From contig NZ_CAHJWD020000290.1 in the NCBI RefSeq assembly GCF_903642095.1, positions 1-13,441 of the forward strand: a DNA stretch of 13,441 bases, given 5' to 3'. The position numbers and the translations under genes are program-made. The notes beneath the pieces are model-generated. The model was not told where the DNA came from. It ran no database searches and was given only the letters and a program-made list of their open reading frames with translations. This DNA comes from Bathymodiolus brooksi thiotrophic gill symbiont. GTDB taxonomy: Bacteria > Pseudomonadota > Gammaproteobacteria > PS1 > Pseudothioglobaceae. Shown here piece after piece: positions 1 to 6,625 of this stretch (its first letter is position 1; each line of letters begins with the position of its first letter).

Positions 1-11
1 ACCAATTTATA

Positions 12-40
12 TTCTTTTAAATGAGTAACAAAAGTATAAT
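12..40 (+). promoter_or_regulatory. putative promoter for the propeptide-protease pair
   Basis: A perfect -10 hexamer TATAAT lies at 35-40, 33 bases before the first start codon. At 17 bp spacing the -35 region (12-17, TTCTTT) is a poor match, so the assignment rests mainly on the -10. In DNA this AT-rich a chance match is possible. Confidence 0.4.
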
Positions 41-72
41 ATTCTCTAATTTAACTTATCAAACATTAAAAA

Positions 73-675
73 ATGACAACAATTACTCGTATCTTAATTT
101 TATGTGGCTATTTAGGAAGTACTTACGCTTGGGGAGGCTTCTTTCATCTTGATGTTGATGCCATCCAAGGTATAAATAGTATGAGTGGAACGGCACCAAC
201 ACTTGAGCAACAAGCCCGTTCAAGTATTTTAGAACGCAGGGCTCAATTAAATCTTAACAACAACGAGACATTACTTTTTCAACGAGTTAACACAGACAGA
301 TTTGGCAATCAACATTTTCGATTTAATGTTACATACAAAGGGATTGAATTGGAAAAAATGCAAATTATTGCACACTTTGACCAAGGAATCGTTAGTAGTC
401 TTAGCGGTTATCAGCAATCATTATCACCTTCGTTTAAAAGTAAAATCGACACGCATCTCAATCAAGAAAAACCTCAATTAACCACCGACAAAGTATTGGC
501 ATTTATCAACAAAAAACAACACAAAGTATTGTCTATCAAACCAATGATTATTCAAGCACAACCTTATGTTATTTGGCAAGTGCAGTTATTGATTAACGGC
601 ATAACTACCATTTATCGCATTAGCGATAGCAATCCGCCAAGTATTTTATCAAAAATAGAAGACATTCAATACTAA
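73..675 (+). CDS. exported FTP/PepSY-type propeptide protein (stand-alone thermolysin propeptide)
   Basis: The 200-residue protein has a short hydrophobic N-terminus (residues 5-19) ending in a likely signal-peptidase I site after TYA, so it is probably periplasmic or secreted. Residues about 65-115 (from LLFQRVN through FRFNVTYKGIELEKM to GIVSSLSGY) read like the FTP domain of fungalysin/thermolysin proenzymes, and the remainder (about 115-200) looks PepSY-like. In M4 proteases these modules normally precede the catalytic domain in the same chain, acting as inhibitor and folding chaperone. Here the chain stops before any catalytic domain, and the next gene, overlapping it by one base (TAATG), encodes an M4 protease without such a propeptide. 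I infer it acts in trans as chaperone/inhibitor of that protease. No good Shine-Dalgarno precedes the ATG. Domain assignment is by eye; the function in trans is inference. Confidence 0.72.
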   Translation: MTTITRILILCGYLGSTYAWGGFFHLDVDAIQGINSMSGTAPTLEQQARSSILERRAQLNLNNNETLLFQRVNTDRFGNQHFRFNVTYKGIELEKMQIIAHFDQGIVSSLSGYQQSLSPSFKSKIDTHLNQEKPQLTTDKVLAFINKKQHKVLSIKPMIIQAQPYVIWQVQLLINGITTIYRISDSNPPSILSKIEDIQY

Positions 676-3320
676 TGATAACTTTACTATTGCAATTCAA
701 GAGGGCTCGATGTCTTATTATACTTAGCGTATTATTGTTATCTGCTTGTGGTGGCGACAATGGTAATAACGATGATGTCCACACCTCTAAAACTGGCTAT
801 TTTAGAGACAGTGCAGTTAAAGGACTAAACTATATAACCAACTCACAAAATGGCATAACCGATAAACTGGGTCGTTACCAATACAAAATAGGGGAGGAAA
901 TTACTTTTTATTTGAATAATATGGTTTTGGGTAGTGCCATAGCAAGTAAAACACTTTACCCTCATAATATCGCCACAGATTATGAACACAGTATTAAGAT
1001 TGCACAGTTATTACAAACCTTAAATTTTAACGATAATTTAAACAATGGTATTGATGTGACCAAGCAATTTAAAGGCACTGATACTGCATTACCCAGTGAA
1101 GATTTAACACAAGATTATATTGACAATCACACCTATCAAAGCAAAGTGTTGGTTACGAAAAGTATGGCTCAAGAACACTTAAGTCAAACATACAGAAAAT
1201 ATGGTGTTATCAATGCTCCAGCAACAATTCGTATTAATGTTGTAGAAACGACCTTAGCAGCCGAAATTGAAGACCTTGGTGGCGTGCCAAGTAACGGCAT
1301 TGTCTATCGATGGTATGTTGACAATACTCTTATTGAGGGGGTAAACGGTAAGACATTCCTCTTAACTCAAGATCATATTGGAAGACAAATTACAGTGGGA
1401 GCTACCTTTAAAGATTTGATGGGTGAATCAGAAGAGATACAAACCAATCCAATTTCTAATATAAGAATTGGTTATTTTAAAGGCAGTGCAGTTAAAGGGT
1501 TAAAATACGCCACCGAAACCCTTACTGGTATAACTAATGAACTTGGTGCTTATCAATATCAAGCAGGGGAACGCGTTACATTCTATTTGGGTAATTTATA
1601 TTTAGGTCAATCGTTAGCCGCCGAGATATTGTACCCAAGTGATATTGCCACTAGCAACTCAGACATGGAGGGGATAGCGCAATTATTACAAACTTTAGAT
1701 GCTGATAGTATGCCAGATAATGGTATTGATGTTTCTAGATTTTTAACTGGAGATGCAAGCAAATACCTGCTCAGTGGCACTTTATCCCAAGCGCATATTA
1801 ATGAATTTGATGCAAGCAAAACACTGGTGAGTAAAGAAAGTGCCAAACAGTTTTTAACCACTCAGATAGAAATAGAAAACAATACAAAAATAAATAACTA
1901 CACAAAAAGCACCTCTATCGAAAACGACACTTATAGCTTTACTTACGCCTCAACAGGGAGGCGAACATTTGAAATACCAACGCTTGCTTGTTCCCAAATT
2001 AATTGCTGTCAGGTCGATGTATTCAAGGATGGAGTTCTTGAAGAGAGTGCCATTGCAGATCAAAATAGAGTCATTCGTTTCAATGTGCAACAACGGGAAT
2101 CTCAAAACTCAGTAACCATTAAAATTACAGCTGCAAACACACAAGGGCAAGCTTGCTACTATAAAAATCCCATTGCTGGCAATATTGAAACACCTGATCA
2201 AACACATAAAACAATAAACGCACAAGGGCAAAGCAGTAGTAAATACCCTGCATTAAAAGTTTTGAAGTCAAACCAGAATTATTACTTAGAGGAGGTTATT
2301 TCTAATTCAACAGGTCCTGATATAAAAATCAAAACAATTAAATCAATTGGGCTAGGGCCTACAAGGCACATTAAGCACACTGCCAAAGAGGCAAAATACC
2401 TTGATAAAGACGGGGTTGATGCTCACGCCAACTCAATCAAAGTTTATAATTATTTGAAGAATATTTTAAATATGAATAGTTATGACGACAAAGGAGGGGC
2501 TTTATTGGCAACCACCAACCATTTGTATCCTCGATCTCGAATATCCTTTTGTGGAATAAGAAATGATGCTGGCTCGTGGTTTAATGCCTTTTCCCAAGGG
2601 AATGAAATTTTTTATACACCTGCCAAACCAGAGATAGGTTATCATAAAAGTCTGTCCGCTGTTGTCAATGTTGCTGCACACGAATGGGCACACACAGTTA
2701 CCAACAACTTCTCCGAATTAGAATATCAGCGTGAAATGGGGGCACTCAATGAGGCGTTTTCAGACTGGTTTGGCATTGCTGTCGAGCAACATTATTCAAC
2801 TGGTAAAAAAAGTTGGGCAATAGGTTTTGCAAATCAACCTATTCGTTCAATAGAAAACCCACCTTCTATACAGAGGACTTACGCATTTTATAATAGGTAT
2901 AAAATTCTGAAAAATGGTGTAATTTATCAGCCAAATATTGGCGAAAAAATACCTTATCCAGATACCTACAAAGGCGATAACTGGCTTCTAACAGATGAGA
3001 GTGCATGCCCTACTCCAAGCTGTAGAAATGATAATTGTGGTGTGCATTACAACAGTTCTGTTGCCAATAAAATGTTTTATCTATTATCAGTTGGTGGCAC
3101 TCATAATGGAACTGTTGTTACTGGTATAGGAATTGATAATGCAATGAAAATCGCCCTAGATGCCAATAAAAATCAATGGACTAGACACACCACATTTCAT
3201 GATGCTAAAACAGGTATGATTGCCAGTGCTGGAAGCGATACAATCAACGGCGTTAATATTGCAGAACAAGTTAGATTGGCATGGGAAGCAATCAATGTCC
3301 TTGATTCAAACAAGCCCTAA
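675..3320 (+). CDS. surface lipoprotein with C-terminal thermolysin-family (M4) metalloprotease domain
   Basis: The 881-residue protein begins with a lipoprotein signal (lipobox LSAC, acylated Cys25, then GGD, with no Asp at +2, compatible with the outer membrane). Two homologous modules follow at about 41-172 and 266-396. Both share a GYF-x2-SAVKGL opening, a G-x-YQY-x2-GE core, IAQLLQTL and NGID. Between them (about 180-262) is an Ig-like segment with YRWYVDNTLIEG and LTQDHIG. The M4 catalytic region spans about 570-875: zinc ligands H669 and H673 in HEWAH, E693 in GALNEAFSD at the same 24-residue spacing from the first His as in thermolysin, and the transition-state His in GVHYNSS (H791). 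All key residues are present, so activity is expected. No FTP/PepSY propeptide is visible in this chain; it is encoded just upstream with a one-base overlap implying translational coupling. The tandem modules may be adhesive or spacer domains. The substrate is unknown. Confidence 0.85.
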   Translation: MITLLLQFKRARCLIILSVLLLSACGGDNGNNDDVHTSKTGYFRDSAVKGLNYITNSQNGITDKLGRYQYKIGEEITFYLNNMVLGSAIASKTLYPHNIATDYEHSIKIAQLLQTLNFNDNLNNGIDVTKQFKGTDTALPSEDLTQDYIDNHTYQSKVLVTKSMAQEHLSQTYRKYGVINAPATIRINVVETTLAAEIEDLGGVPSNGIVYRWYVDNTLIEGVNGKTFLLTQDHIGRQITVGATFKDLMGESEEIQTNPISNIRIGYFKGSAVKGLKYATETLTGITNELGAYQYQAGERVTFYLGNLYLGQSLAAEILYPSDIATSNSDMEGIAQLLQTLDADSMPDNGIDVSRFLTGDASKYLLSGTLSQAHINEFDASKTLVSKESAKQFLTTQIEIENNTKINNYTKSTSIENDTYSFTYASTGRRTFEIPTLACSQINCCQVDVFKDGVLEESAIADQNRVIRFNVQQRESQNSVTIKITAANTQGQACYYKNPIAGNIETPDQTHKTINAQGQSSSKYPALKVLKSNQNYYLEEVISNSTGPDIKIKTIKSIGLGPTRHIKHTAKEAKYLDKDGVDAHANSIKVYNYLKNILNMNSYDDKGGALLATTNHLYPRSRISFCGIRNDAGSWFNAFSQGNEIFYTPAKPEIGYHKSLSAVVNVAAHEWAHTVTNNFSELEYQREMGALNEAFSDWFGIAVEQHYSTGKKSWAIGFANQPIRSIENPPSIQRTYAFYNRYKILKNGVIYQPNIGEKIPYPDTYKGDNWLLTDESACPTPSCRNDNCGVHYNSSVANKMFYLLSVGGTHNGTVVTGIGIDNAMKIALDANKNQWTRHTTFHDAKTGMIASAGSDTINGVNIAEQVRLAWEAINVLDSNKP

Positions 3321-3352
3321 TTGAGTTATTTGTATAAATATAAATAACTCAA
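3321..3352. terminator. hairpin between the convergent M4 protease and gspN genes
   Basis: A perfect 11-bp stem (3321-3331 with 3342-3352) begins directly after the protease stop codon and can extend inward through a G-U and two A-T pairs. It sits between convergent genes, as expected of a bidirectional terminator, but neither strand has a proper T-run after the stem. Its loop side also resembles the end of the local palindromic repeat, so it may be a repeat remnant reused as a terminator. Confidence 0.4.
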
Positions 3353-3475
3353 TTCCCACCAGCTTAGTAATTATTTAAACCTAGCTTTTAACTCTATTAG
3401 AGCAAAATTTAAAGAAGTTACCAATATGATAAAAGTCTAAAATTTAGAAAATTATAATTGATAATTGAATTTAAC
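3326..3475. repeat. degenerate copy C of the palindromic repeat family
   Basis: The block with TTAGTAATT, TTTAAACCTAGC, AAATTTAAAGAAG and TTACCAATATG follows the same order as the interiors of the copies at 5612-5760 and 4150-4300. The preceding TTTGTATAAATATAAATAA resembles the family's outer arm. Like them it is self-complementary inside (TTAGTAATTATTTAAA against the reverse of TTTAAAGAAGTTACCAA). Edges are approximate. If the right edge is right, it overlaps the last codons of gspN. Confidence 0.5.
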
Positions 3476-4147
3476 TTTATTATTAATACCAGCGCCATTT
3501 AACAAGGTTTGCATCTTTTGGTTGTTGGCCTTAATATCCCCTTGAATATTAAGTTTATTGTCAGGGCTTAGCGTTATGTTGAGATTGGCTTTAATTTGGG
3601 CATCTTTATCAGTAACAACACCATTTAACTGCTCATTCTCACTGTCAATGCGTAATTGATAATCACCTAGAAGCTCGCCCAATACATTCAATTTTTTAAC
3701 TTGCACAAGCCCTTGTAGTGAGTCTGGACGAGCATCCAAATTGTTTGCATTCCAGTCAATATCAAACTCATCAATTTTCACCTCAAACGAGGCAATATTA
3801 GAAATATTATCAGGCAATAACTTAAACTTTTTAAGCGTTGCACTTGATAAAGTGCCAGTAATATCACTGAATTGTAATTGCTTGGAAGTATCAATACTCA
3901 AGTCAAAAACAAGTGCATGCGTCTCTTGCTCAATATGTATATACCAACCTAATTTTGCTTGAAACAACGCCAATGGAGAGAAACTCCAGTCAATCTTACC
4001 AAATTTAGGATTATTCGTGTGTCCCTGCCAAACACTGCCCTCTAATAAATAAGGCGACTGAATAGACGAGGCAAATAAACTCGCAGGTAAATTACCAATT
4101 AGGAAAAAAACCAAAGAAATTGAGAATAATAAAGCATATTTTTTCAT
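3452..4147 (-). CDS. gspN: type II secretion system protein N
   Basis: GspN is an inner-membrane-anchored periplasmic accessory protein of type II secretion. The 231-residue protein starts MKKYALLFSISLVFF, one membrane segment (about 4-24), followed by a family-like stretch with LLEGSVWQGH, KFGKIDWSFSPLALFQAKLGW and a beta-rich remainder ending FNYQL. The frame stays open upstream to an ATG at 4270, but those 41 extra residues would be translated from a palindromic repeat and would precede the natural signal-anchor, so I choose the ATG at 4147. AAAGG lies six bases before it and belongs to the end of the repeat. It follows gspM on the same strand with the repeat between (stop at 4299, start at 4147). 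Length is close to normal for the family. Confidence 0.78.
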   Translation of the reverse strand: MKKYALLFSISLVFFLIGNLPASLFASSIQSPYLLEGSVWQGHTNNPKFGKIDWSFSPLALFQAKLGWYIHIEQETHALVFDLSIDTSKQLQFSDITGTLSSATLKKFKLLPDNISNIASFEVKIDEFDIDWNANNLDARPDSLQGLVQVKKLNVLGELLGDYQLRIDSENEQLNGVVTDKDAQIKANLNITLSPDNKLNIQGDIKANNQKMQTLLNGAGINNKVKFNYQL

Positions 4148-4149
4148 GA

Positions 4150-4300
4150 GAGGCCTTTGTGTAAATATGGATAATAAGCAAAATTTAATTTTTGCCAAAT
4201 TGGTAATTTCCTTAAACTCTGTTCTAGTAAGACTGAGGCTAGGCTTAAAAAATTGCCAAGTGAATGGCAAGTGAATTTTTGATGGCTATTCATATTTTTT
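4150..4300. repeat. copy B of the palindromic repeat, inserted between gspM and gspN
   Basis: The left end at 4150 (GAGGCCTTTGTGTAAATATG) matches the outer arm of the intact short copy at 5897. The right part carries the family motif TTTTTGATGGCTATTCATAT and then fades near 4300. The interior is an inverted repeat: TTGGTAATTT near 4200 against AATTGCCAA near 4252. It aligns along its length with copy A (5612-5760). The element fills the whole gspM-gspN gap and its right edge reaches the gspM stop codon. Confidence 0.7.
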
Positions 4301-4733
4301 ATGGATGCGAAAAAGTCATTGTCGCATCAACTACACCGTTATCTTTATACTTAATATCTGCATTAATGACAACAATGCCATATTTACTTTTAAGTGCACT
4401 CAACCCTTCTAATAACTTAAAAAATGGTATTTTTGACCCAGTAAATACAATCTGTTTACCTTTGTCAGTGCGAATCTTTTTACTCTGAATTGCCCGATAA
4501 GTTTTACGAATAATATTTTTAGCTTTTGCTGTAGATAAGGTTGGAAAAATCACAGAACTTTGTAATATTTTTAATGAATTCGACAAGGTACGCTCTTCAA
4601 TAAGTTGCTGGCTCAGTGTATTGTTTTTGCTATTAAGAAGGGTTATGCTTAGCACAAATAACAAAAACACCAGTGCAGCGCCTAAAACCAAAAAGTTTGC
4701 TTTCTTTTTATTAGATAAGTTATGCCAGTTCAT
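4299..4733 (-). CDS. gspM: type II secretion system protein M
   Basis: GspM binds GspL in the inner-membrane platform of the type II secretion machine. This 144-residue protein has the expected layout: a short cytoplasmic tail (MNWHNLSNKKK), one membrane segment (about 13-33), a polar, probably helical linker and a small C-terminal periplasmic domain. It overlaps gspL by four bases (ATGA), which supports the start and indicates coupled expression. Sequence conservation in this family is weak, so the call rests on topology plus position between gspL and gspN. The stop codon sits at the edge of a repeat copy, so the original C-terminus could have differed slightly. Confidence 0.7.
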   Translation of the reverse strand: MNWHNLSNKKKANFLVLGAALVFLLFVLSITLLNSKNNTLSQQLIEERTLSNSLKILQSSVIFPTLSTAKAKNIIRKTYRAIQSKKIRTDKGKQIVFTGSKIPFFKLLEGLSALKSKYGIVVINADIKYKDNGVVDATMTFSHP

Positions 4734-5596
4734 GGTTTTAATGTAAGGGTTTGTTGGTTAAATTTAAGGTGCTTAACGACCTTTTTAGACTTAGTTTTTA
4801 ATTTAAGTTTAGTCAATAAATCGTGGCTCGTTCGGGTTTTGTTATTATTCACCTGAATTAATTTTTGTTTAACTTGAACAGGCAAATCAACAATGCGCTT
4901 AACTTTGGGAAAAAGTTTTTTAAAGACATTTTGGTTAGCATTGCGTTGCTTTTGAACCTTCTCAGTCAAATAATAATTATCTATCGTCAAATGGACGGGT
5001 AGCAACACTGCCAATAGTAAAATAATTGCAATACCAATACGCCATTGTTGTAGCGATTTTTTCCAATTCTTTAGCCAATCTATTTCCAGTAAATTAATTT
5101 GTTGACTGTGCTTAATATCTGGCGCTGCACCAATTAACTGATATTCATCTGTCAACGACTCGTCAAATATGACCTTGTCCATTCTACCGCCTAAAAACTC
5201 GCCAAAACGAAACAACACACCTTGCTCATCTTCAATATAATGCATTTTTTCTTTGTCATTGGGTAGCAACATAAAATCAACCACACAACGCTCAACGCTC
5301 AATTGAACTTGCTCAATTTTTTCTTGAAGTTCACTTATGATTTGCTTACCCATTACAATCACCTCGTAATATTGGGTATTTGCAATTTTTTTCACAAAGA
5401 AATCCAAATCTTCAATGTCGTCCAATAAGGTATCTTCCAACAAAAAAGGAATGGCTTTTTTTGCCTTAGCAAGGCTCATTTTAGGTAATTCAACCTGATG
5501 TGTTGACACTAAGTTTGAATCAATCGCAATCAGATAGTGCTCATCAGACGATAATTCGTCAAATACGCTAGATTCGTTATAGTAAATAATATTCAT
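4730..5596 (-). CDS. gspL: type II secretion system protein L (short C-terminus)
   Basis: GspL links the cytoplasmic ATPase GspE to the inner-membrane platform. The 288-residue protein has a cytoplasmic actin-like region (about 1-180; note AIPFLLEDTLLDDIEDLDF, matching the AxxxxLEd-L region of the family), the NLLEIDWLKNWKK stretch that usually precedes the membrane helix, a membrane segment at about 186-205, and the periplasmic motif VFKKLFPKVKRIVD followed by an Lys-rich tail. GspL proteins are usually near 380-400 residues; the missing length is mostly in the periplasmic ferredoxin-like domain, which stops at HLKFNQQTLTLKP. There is no evident frameshift, since gspM starts immediately with an ATGA overlap. 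No clear Shine-Dalgarno is visible, and repeat copy A ends 16 bases upstream of the ATG. Confidence 0.8.
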   Translation of the reverse strand: MNIIYYNESSVFDELSSDEHYLIAIDSNLVSTHQVELPKMSLAKAKKAIPFLLEDTLLDDIEDLDFFVKKIANTQYYEVIVMGKQIISELQEKIEQVQLSVERCVVDFMLLPNDKEKMHYIEDEQGVLFRFGEFLGGRMDKVIFDESLTDEYQLIGAAPDIKHSQQINLLEIDWLKNWKKSLQQWRIGIAIILLLAVLLPVHLTIDNYYLTEKVQKQRNANQNVFKKLFPKVKRIVDLPVQVKQKLIQVNNNKTRTSHDLLTKLKLKTKSKKVVKHLKFNQQTLTLKP

Positions 5597-5611
5597 TAAG
5601 ATGCTATTTTA

Positions 5612-5760
5612 AAGACTTTTGCGTAAATAGGGGTGATTAACAAAATTCATTTTTTTTCAACTTAGTAAATTTTTTTAAACCTTGCTCTAAAGCTAAATTT
5701 AAAAAATTATCAAATGAGTAAAAAGCAGATTCTTGATGATTCATATTTATATTAGTCCTC
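5612..5760. repeat. copy A of the palindromic repeat (long form)
   Basis: The left end AAGACTTTTGCGTAAATAG and the right end TTCATATTTATATTAGTCC resemble the two arms of the short copy at 5897-5970. The interior (TTAGTAAATTTTTTTAAACC, TTTAAAAAATTATCAAATGA) matches the interiors of copies B and C in order and spacing. The element is imperfectly self-complementary throughout, like a non-autonomous, foldback-type element. No coding capacity is seen. Confidence 0.65.
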
Positions 5761-5791
5761 TTTTAAAGTTTTGTATTATTATAGAAGGATT

Positions 5792-5880
5792 AAAGGTCTT
5801 CGTATAAATAAAAACAACCGTTTTAACGATTAAATACTGTGAGACCTTTGTATAAATTTTGCCAATCATATTTTATAAAA
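5792..5880. repeat. eroded or nested remnants of the same repeat family
   Basis: Two left-end-like sequences occur in direct orientation: GGTCTTCGTATAAATA near 5795-5810 and GAGACCTTTGTATAAAT at 5841-5857. The second is followed by CATATTTTATAAAAAAACC, a decayed right-arm-like sequence. They look like stacked partial copies. Boundaries are uncertain. Confidence 0.45.
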
Positions 5881-5896
5881 AAACCTTATTCTATTA

Positions 5897-5970
5897 GAGG
5901 CCTTTGCATAAATATGGATGATTAGCAGAATTCAATTTTTGATAATTATTCATATTTATGCAAAGGTCTC
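5897..5970. repeat. intact short copy D, 74-bp MITE-like palindrome
   Basis: Terminal inverted repeats of 28 bp (5897-5924 and 5943-5970) match at 25 positions. The outer 20 bp have a single mismatch (GAGGCC at one end, GAGACC when the other is read inward). The centre is 18 bases. TA dinucleotides flank both ends (5895-5896, 5971-5972), as a TA target duplication would leave. It looks like a short derivative of the roughly 150-bp form with the interior lost. No transposase is in the window, so the parent family is unknown. Confidence 0.75.
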
Positions 5971-6000
5971 TATCTAATTCAATCTGCTGTTTTTTAACAG

Positions 6001-6033
6001 ACAAAAAAATAGCACTCAAAAAGAGTGCTATTT
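6001..6033 (-). terminator. Rho-independent terminator of the tRNA transcript
   Basis: Read on the minus strand, an 11-bp perfect stem (AAATAGCACTC with GAGTGCTATTT) with a five-base loop is followed by a run of T residues (A-run at 6003-6009 on the plus strand). It lies immediately downstream of the tRNA-Asp 3' end, exactly where a terminator for the Val-Asp tRNA unit is expected. Confidence 0.88.
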
Positions 6034-6038
6034 AAAAA

Positions 6039-6115
<77 letters not shown>

Positions 6116-6121
6116 ATTTTT

Positions 6122-6197
6122 TGGTGGGCGCTACAAGACTTGAACTTGTGACCCTCGCCTTGTAAGGGCGATGCTCTACCAACTGAGCTAAGCGCCC
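6122..6197 (-). tRNA. tRNA-Val (anticodon TAC)
   Basis: On the minus strand, acceptor GGGCGCT pairs with AGCGCCC, the D-arm contains AGCTCAGTTGGTAGAGC, and stem TCGCC/GGCGA encloses loop CTTACAA with anticodon TAC. The T-loop is GTTCAAG, followed by discriminator A and an encoded CCA. Only six bases separate it from tRNA-Asp downstream. Confidence 0.96.
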
Positions 6198-6233
6198 AAA
6201 AAACATATTCAATGCTTAATTAAGCACCGAGGT

Positions 6234-6239
6234 ATTATA
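6234..6239 (-). promoter_or_regulatory. -10 element of the tRNA-Val/tRNA-Asp promoter
   Basis: A perfect TATAAT on the minus strand sits 36 bases before the mature 5' end of tRNA-Val. It is followed by ACCTCGG, a relatively G/C-rich discriminator of the kind seen at stable-RNA promoters under stringent control. The -35 region is only a poor match in the A/T-rich hupB 3' end. The leader also holds the palindrome GCTTAATTAAGC. Confidence 0.55.
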
Positions 6240-6251
6240 CGCAATAAAAAA

Positions 6252-6524
6252 TTAATTTACTGCCTCTTTCAATGTTTTTCCTGCTTTAAATGCTGGAACT
6301 TTAGATGCCTTGATTTGAATCGTTGCACCTGTTTGCGGGTTACGACCTGTGCGTGCTGCACGGTCTCTTACTAAAAAATTACCAAAACCTGTAATGGCAA
6401 CATTATCACCTTTTGATAGGGAATCTGTAATTGCATCTGTTACTGCATTCAATGCGCGTCCTGCATCTGCTTTAGAAAGGTCTGCTGTCGATGCAATAGC
6501 ATCAATTAAATCTGATTTATTCAT
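6252..6524 (-). CDS. hupB: DNA-binding protein HU
   Basis: This nucleoid-associated, HU/IHF-fold protein has the usual 90-residue length. Residues 1-45 form the helical dimerisation part ([11 protein letters not shown] and [12 protein letters not shown]). Next come ITGFGNF (44-50) and the DNA-intercalating beta-arm with GRNPQTG including Pro63, then the C-terminal [16 protein letters not shown]. The sequence agrees with HU rather than IHF subunits; the beta-subunit-type symbol is the conventional choice where a single HU is seen. AGGAG lies about ten bases before the ATG, and a separate promoter is visible at 6598-6625. It follows ccmG on the same strand but is functionally unrelated and probably expressed on its own. 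Confidence 0.95.
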   Translation of the reverse strand: MNKSDLIDAIASTADLSKADAGRALNAVTDAITDSLSKGDNVAITGFGNFLVRDRAARTGRNPQTGATIQIKASKVPAFKAGKTLKEAVN

Positions 6525-6597
6525 TTTCTTACTTCTCCTTTATTTATGTGATTTATATAAATTATTTTTTTTAAAATTAAAACTTCAAAAAAAGGGG

Positions 6598-6625
6598 ATT
6601 ATCCAGTAAAAATCCTTACTGTCAA
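6598..6625 (-). promoter_or_regulatory. sigma-70-type promoter of hupB
   Basis: On the minus strand a perfect -35 TTGACA (6620-6625) and a -10 GATAAT (6598-6603) are separated by 16 bp. Transcription would start near 6590 and give a leader of about 65 bases. The -35 overlaps the right arm of the hairpin that follows ccmG. Confidence 0.7.

Larger units (their letters stand above)
5597..6000. other. gene-free interval filled with repeat copies
   Basis: I see no credible gene in this stretch between gspL and the tRNA terminator. It contains, in order, a roughly 149-bp repeat copy (5612-5760), eroded ends (5792-5880) and an intact 74-bp short copy (5897-5970). A small inverted repeat CTGTT/AACAG occurs at 5987-6000. 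Any gspLMN promoter has to lie within or beside these repeats, but I cannot assign one with confidence. Confidence 0.6.

Noticed and set aside
1607..1861. 84-codon minus-strand open frame inside the M4 lipoprotein gene
   Set aside because: It is opposite the second tandem surface module and the translation resembles no family I know; treated as a shadow.
4148..4270. N-terminal extension of gspN from the ATG at 4270
   Set aside because: These 41 codons are repeat-element sequence and would precede the natural membrane anchor MKKYALLF; the ATG at 4147 has a suitable AAAGG spacing.
3326..5970. CRISPR array or REP cluster
   Set aside because: Copies are about 150 or 74 bp, irregularly spaced, interrupted by genes and diverged, so there is no regular repeat-spacer pattern.
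5612..5970. Insertion sequence with transposase
   Set aside because: No open frame with transposase-like residues is present in or between the copies; only non-autonomous ends are seen.
6349..6609. 86-codon plus-strand open frame opposite hupB
   Set aside because: hupB is unambiguous on the other strand and this frame runs through its promoter and leader; no independent support.
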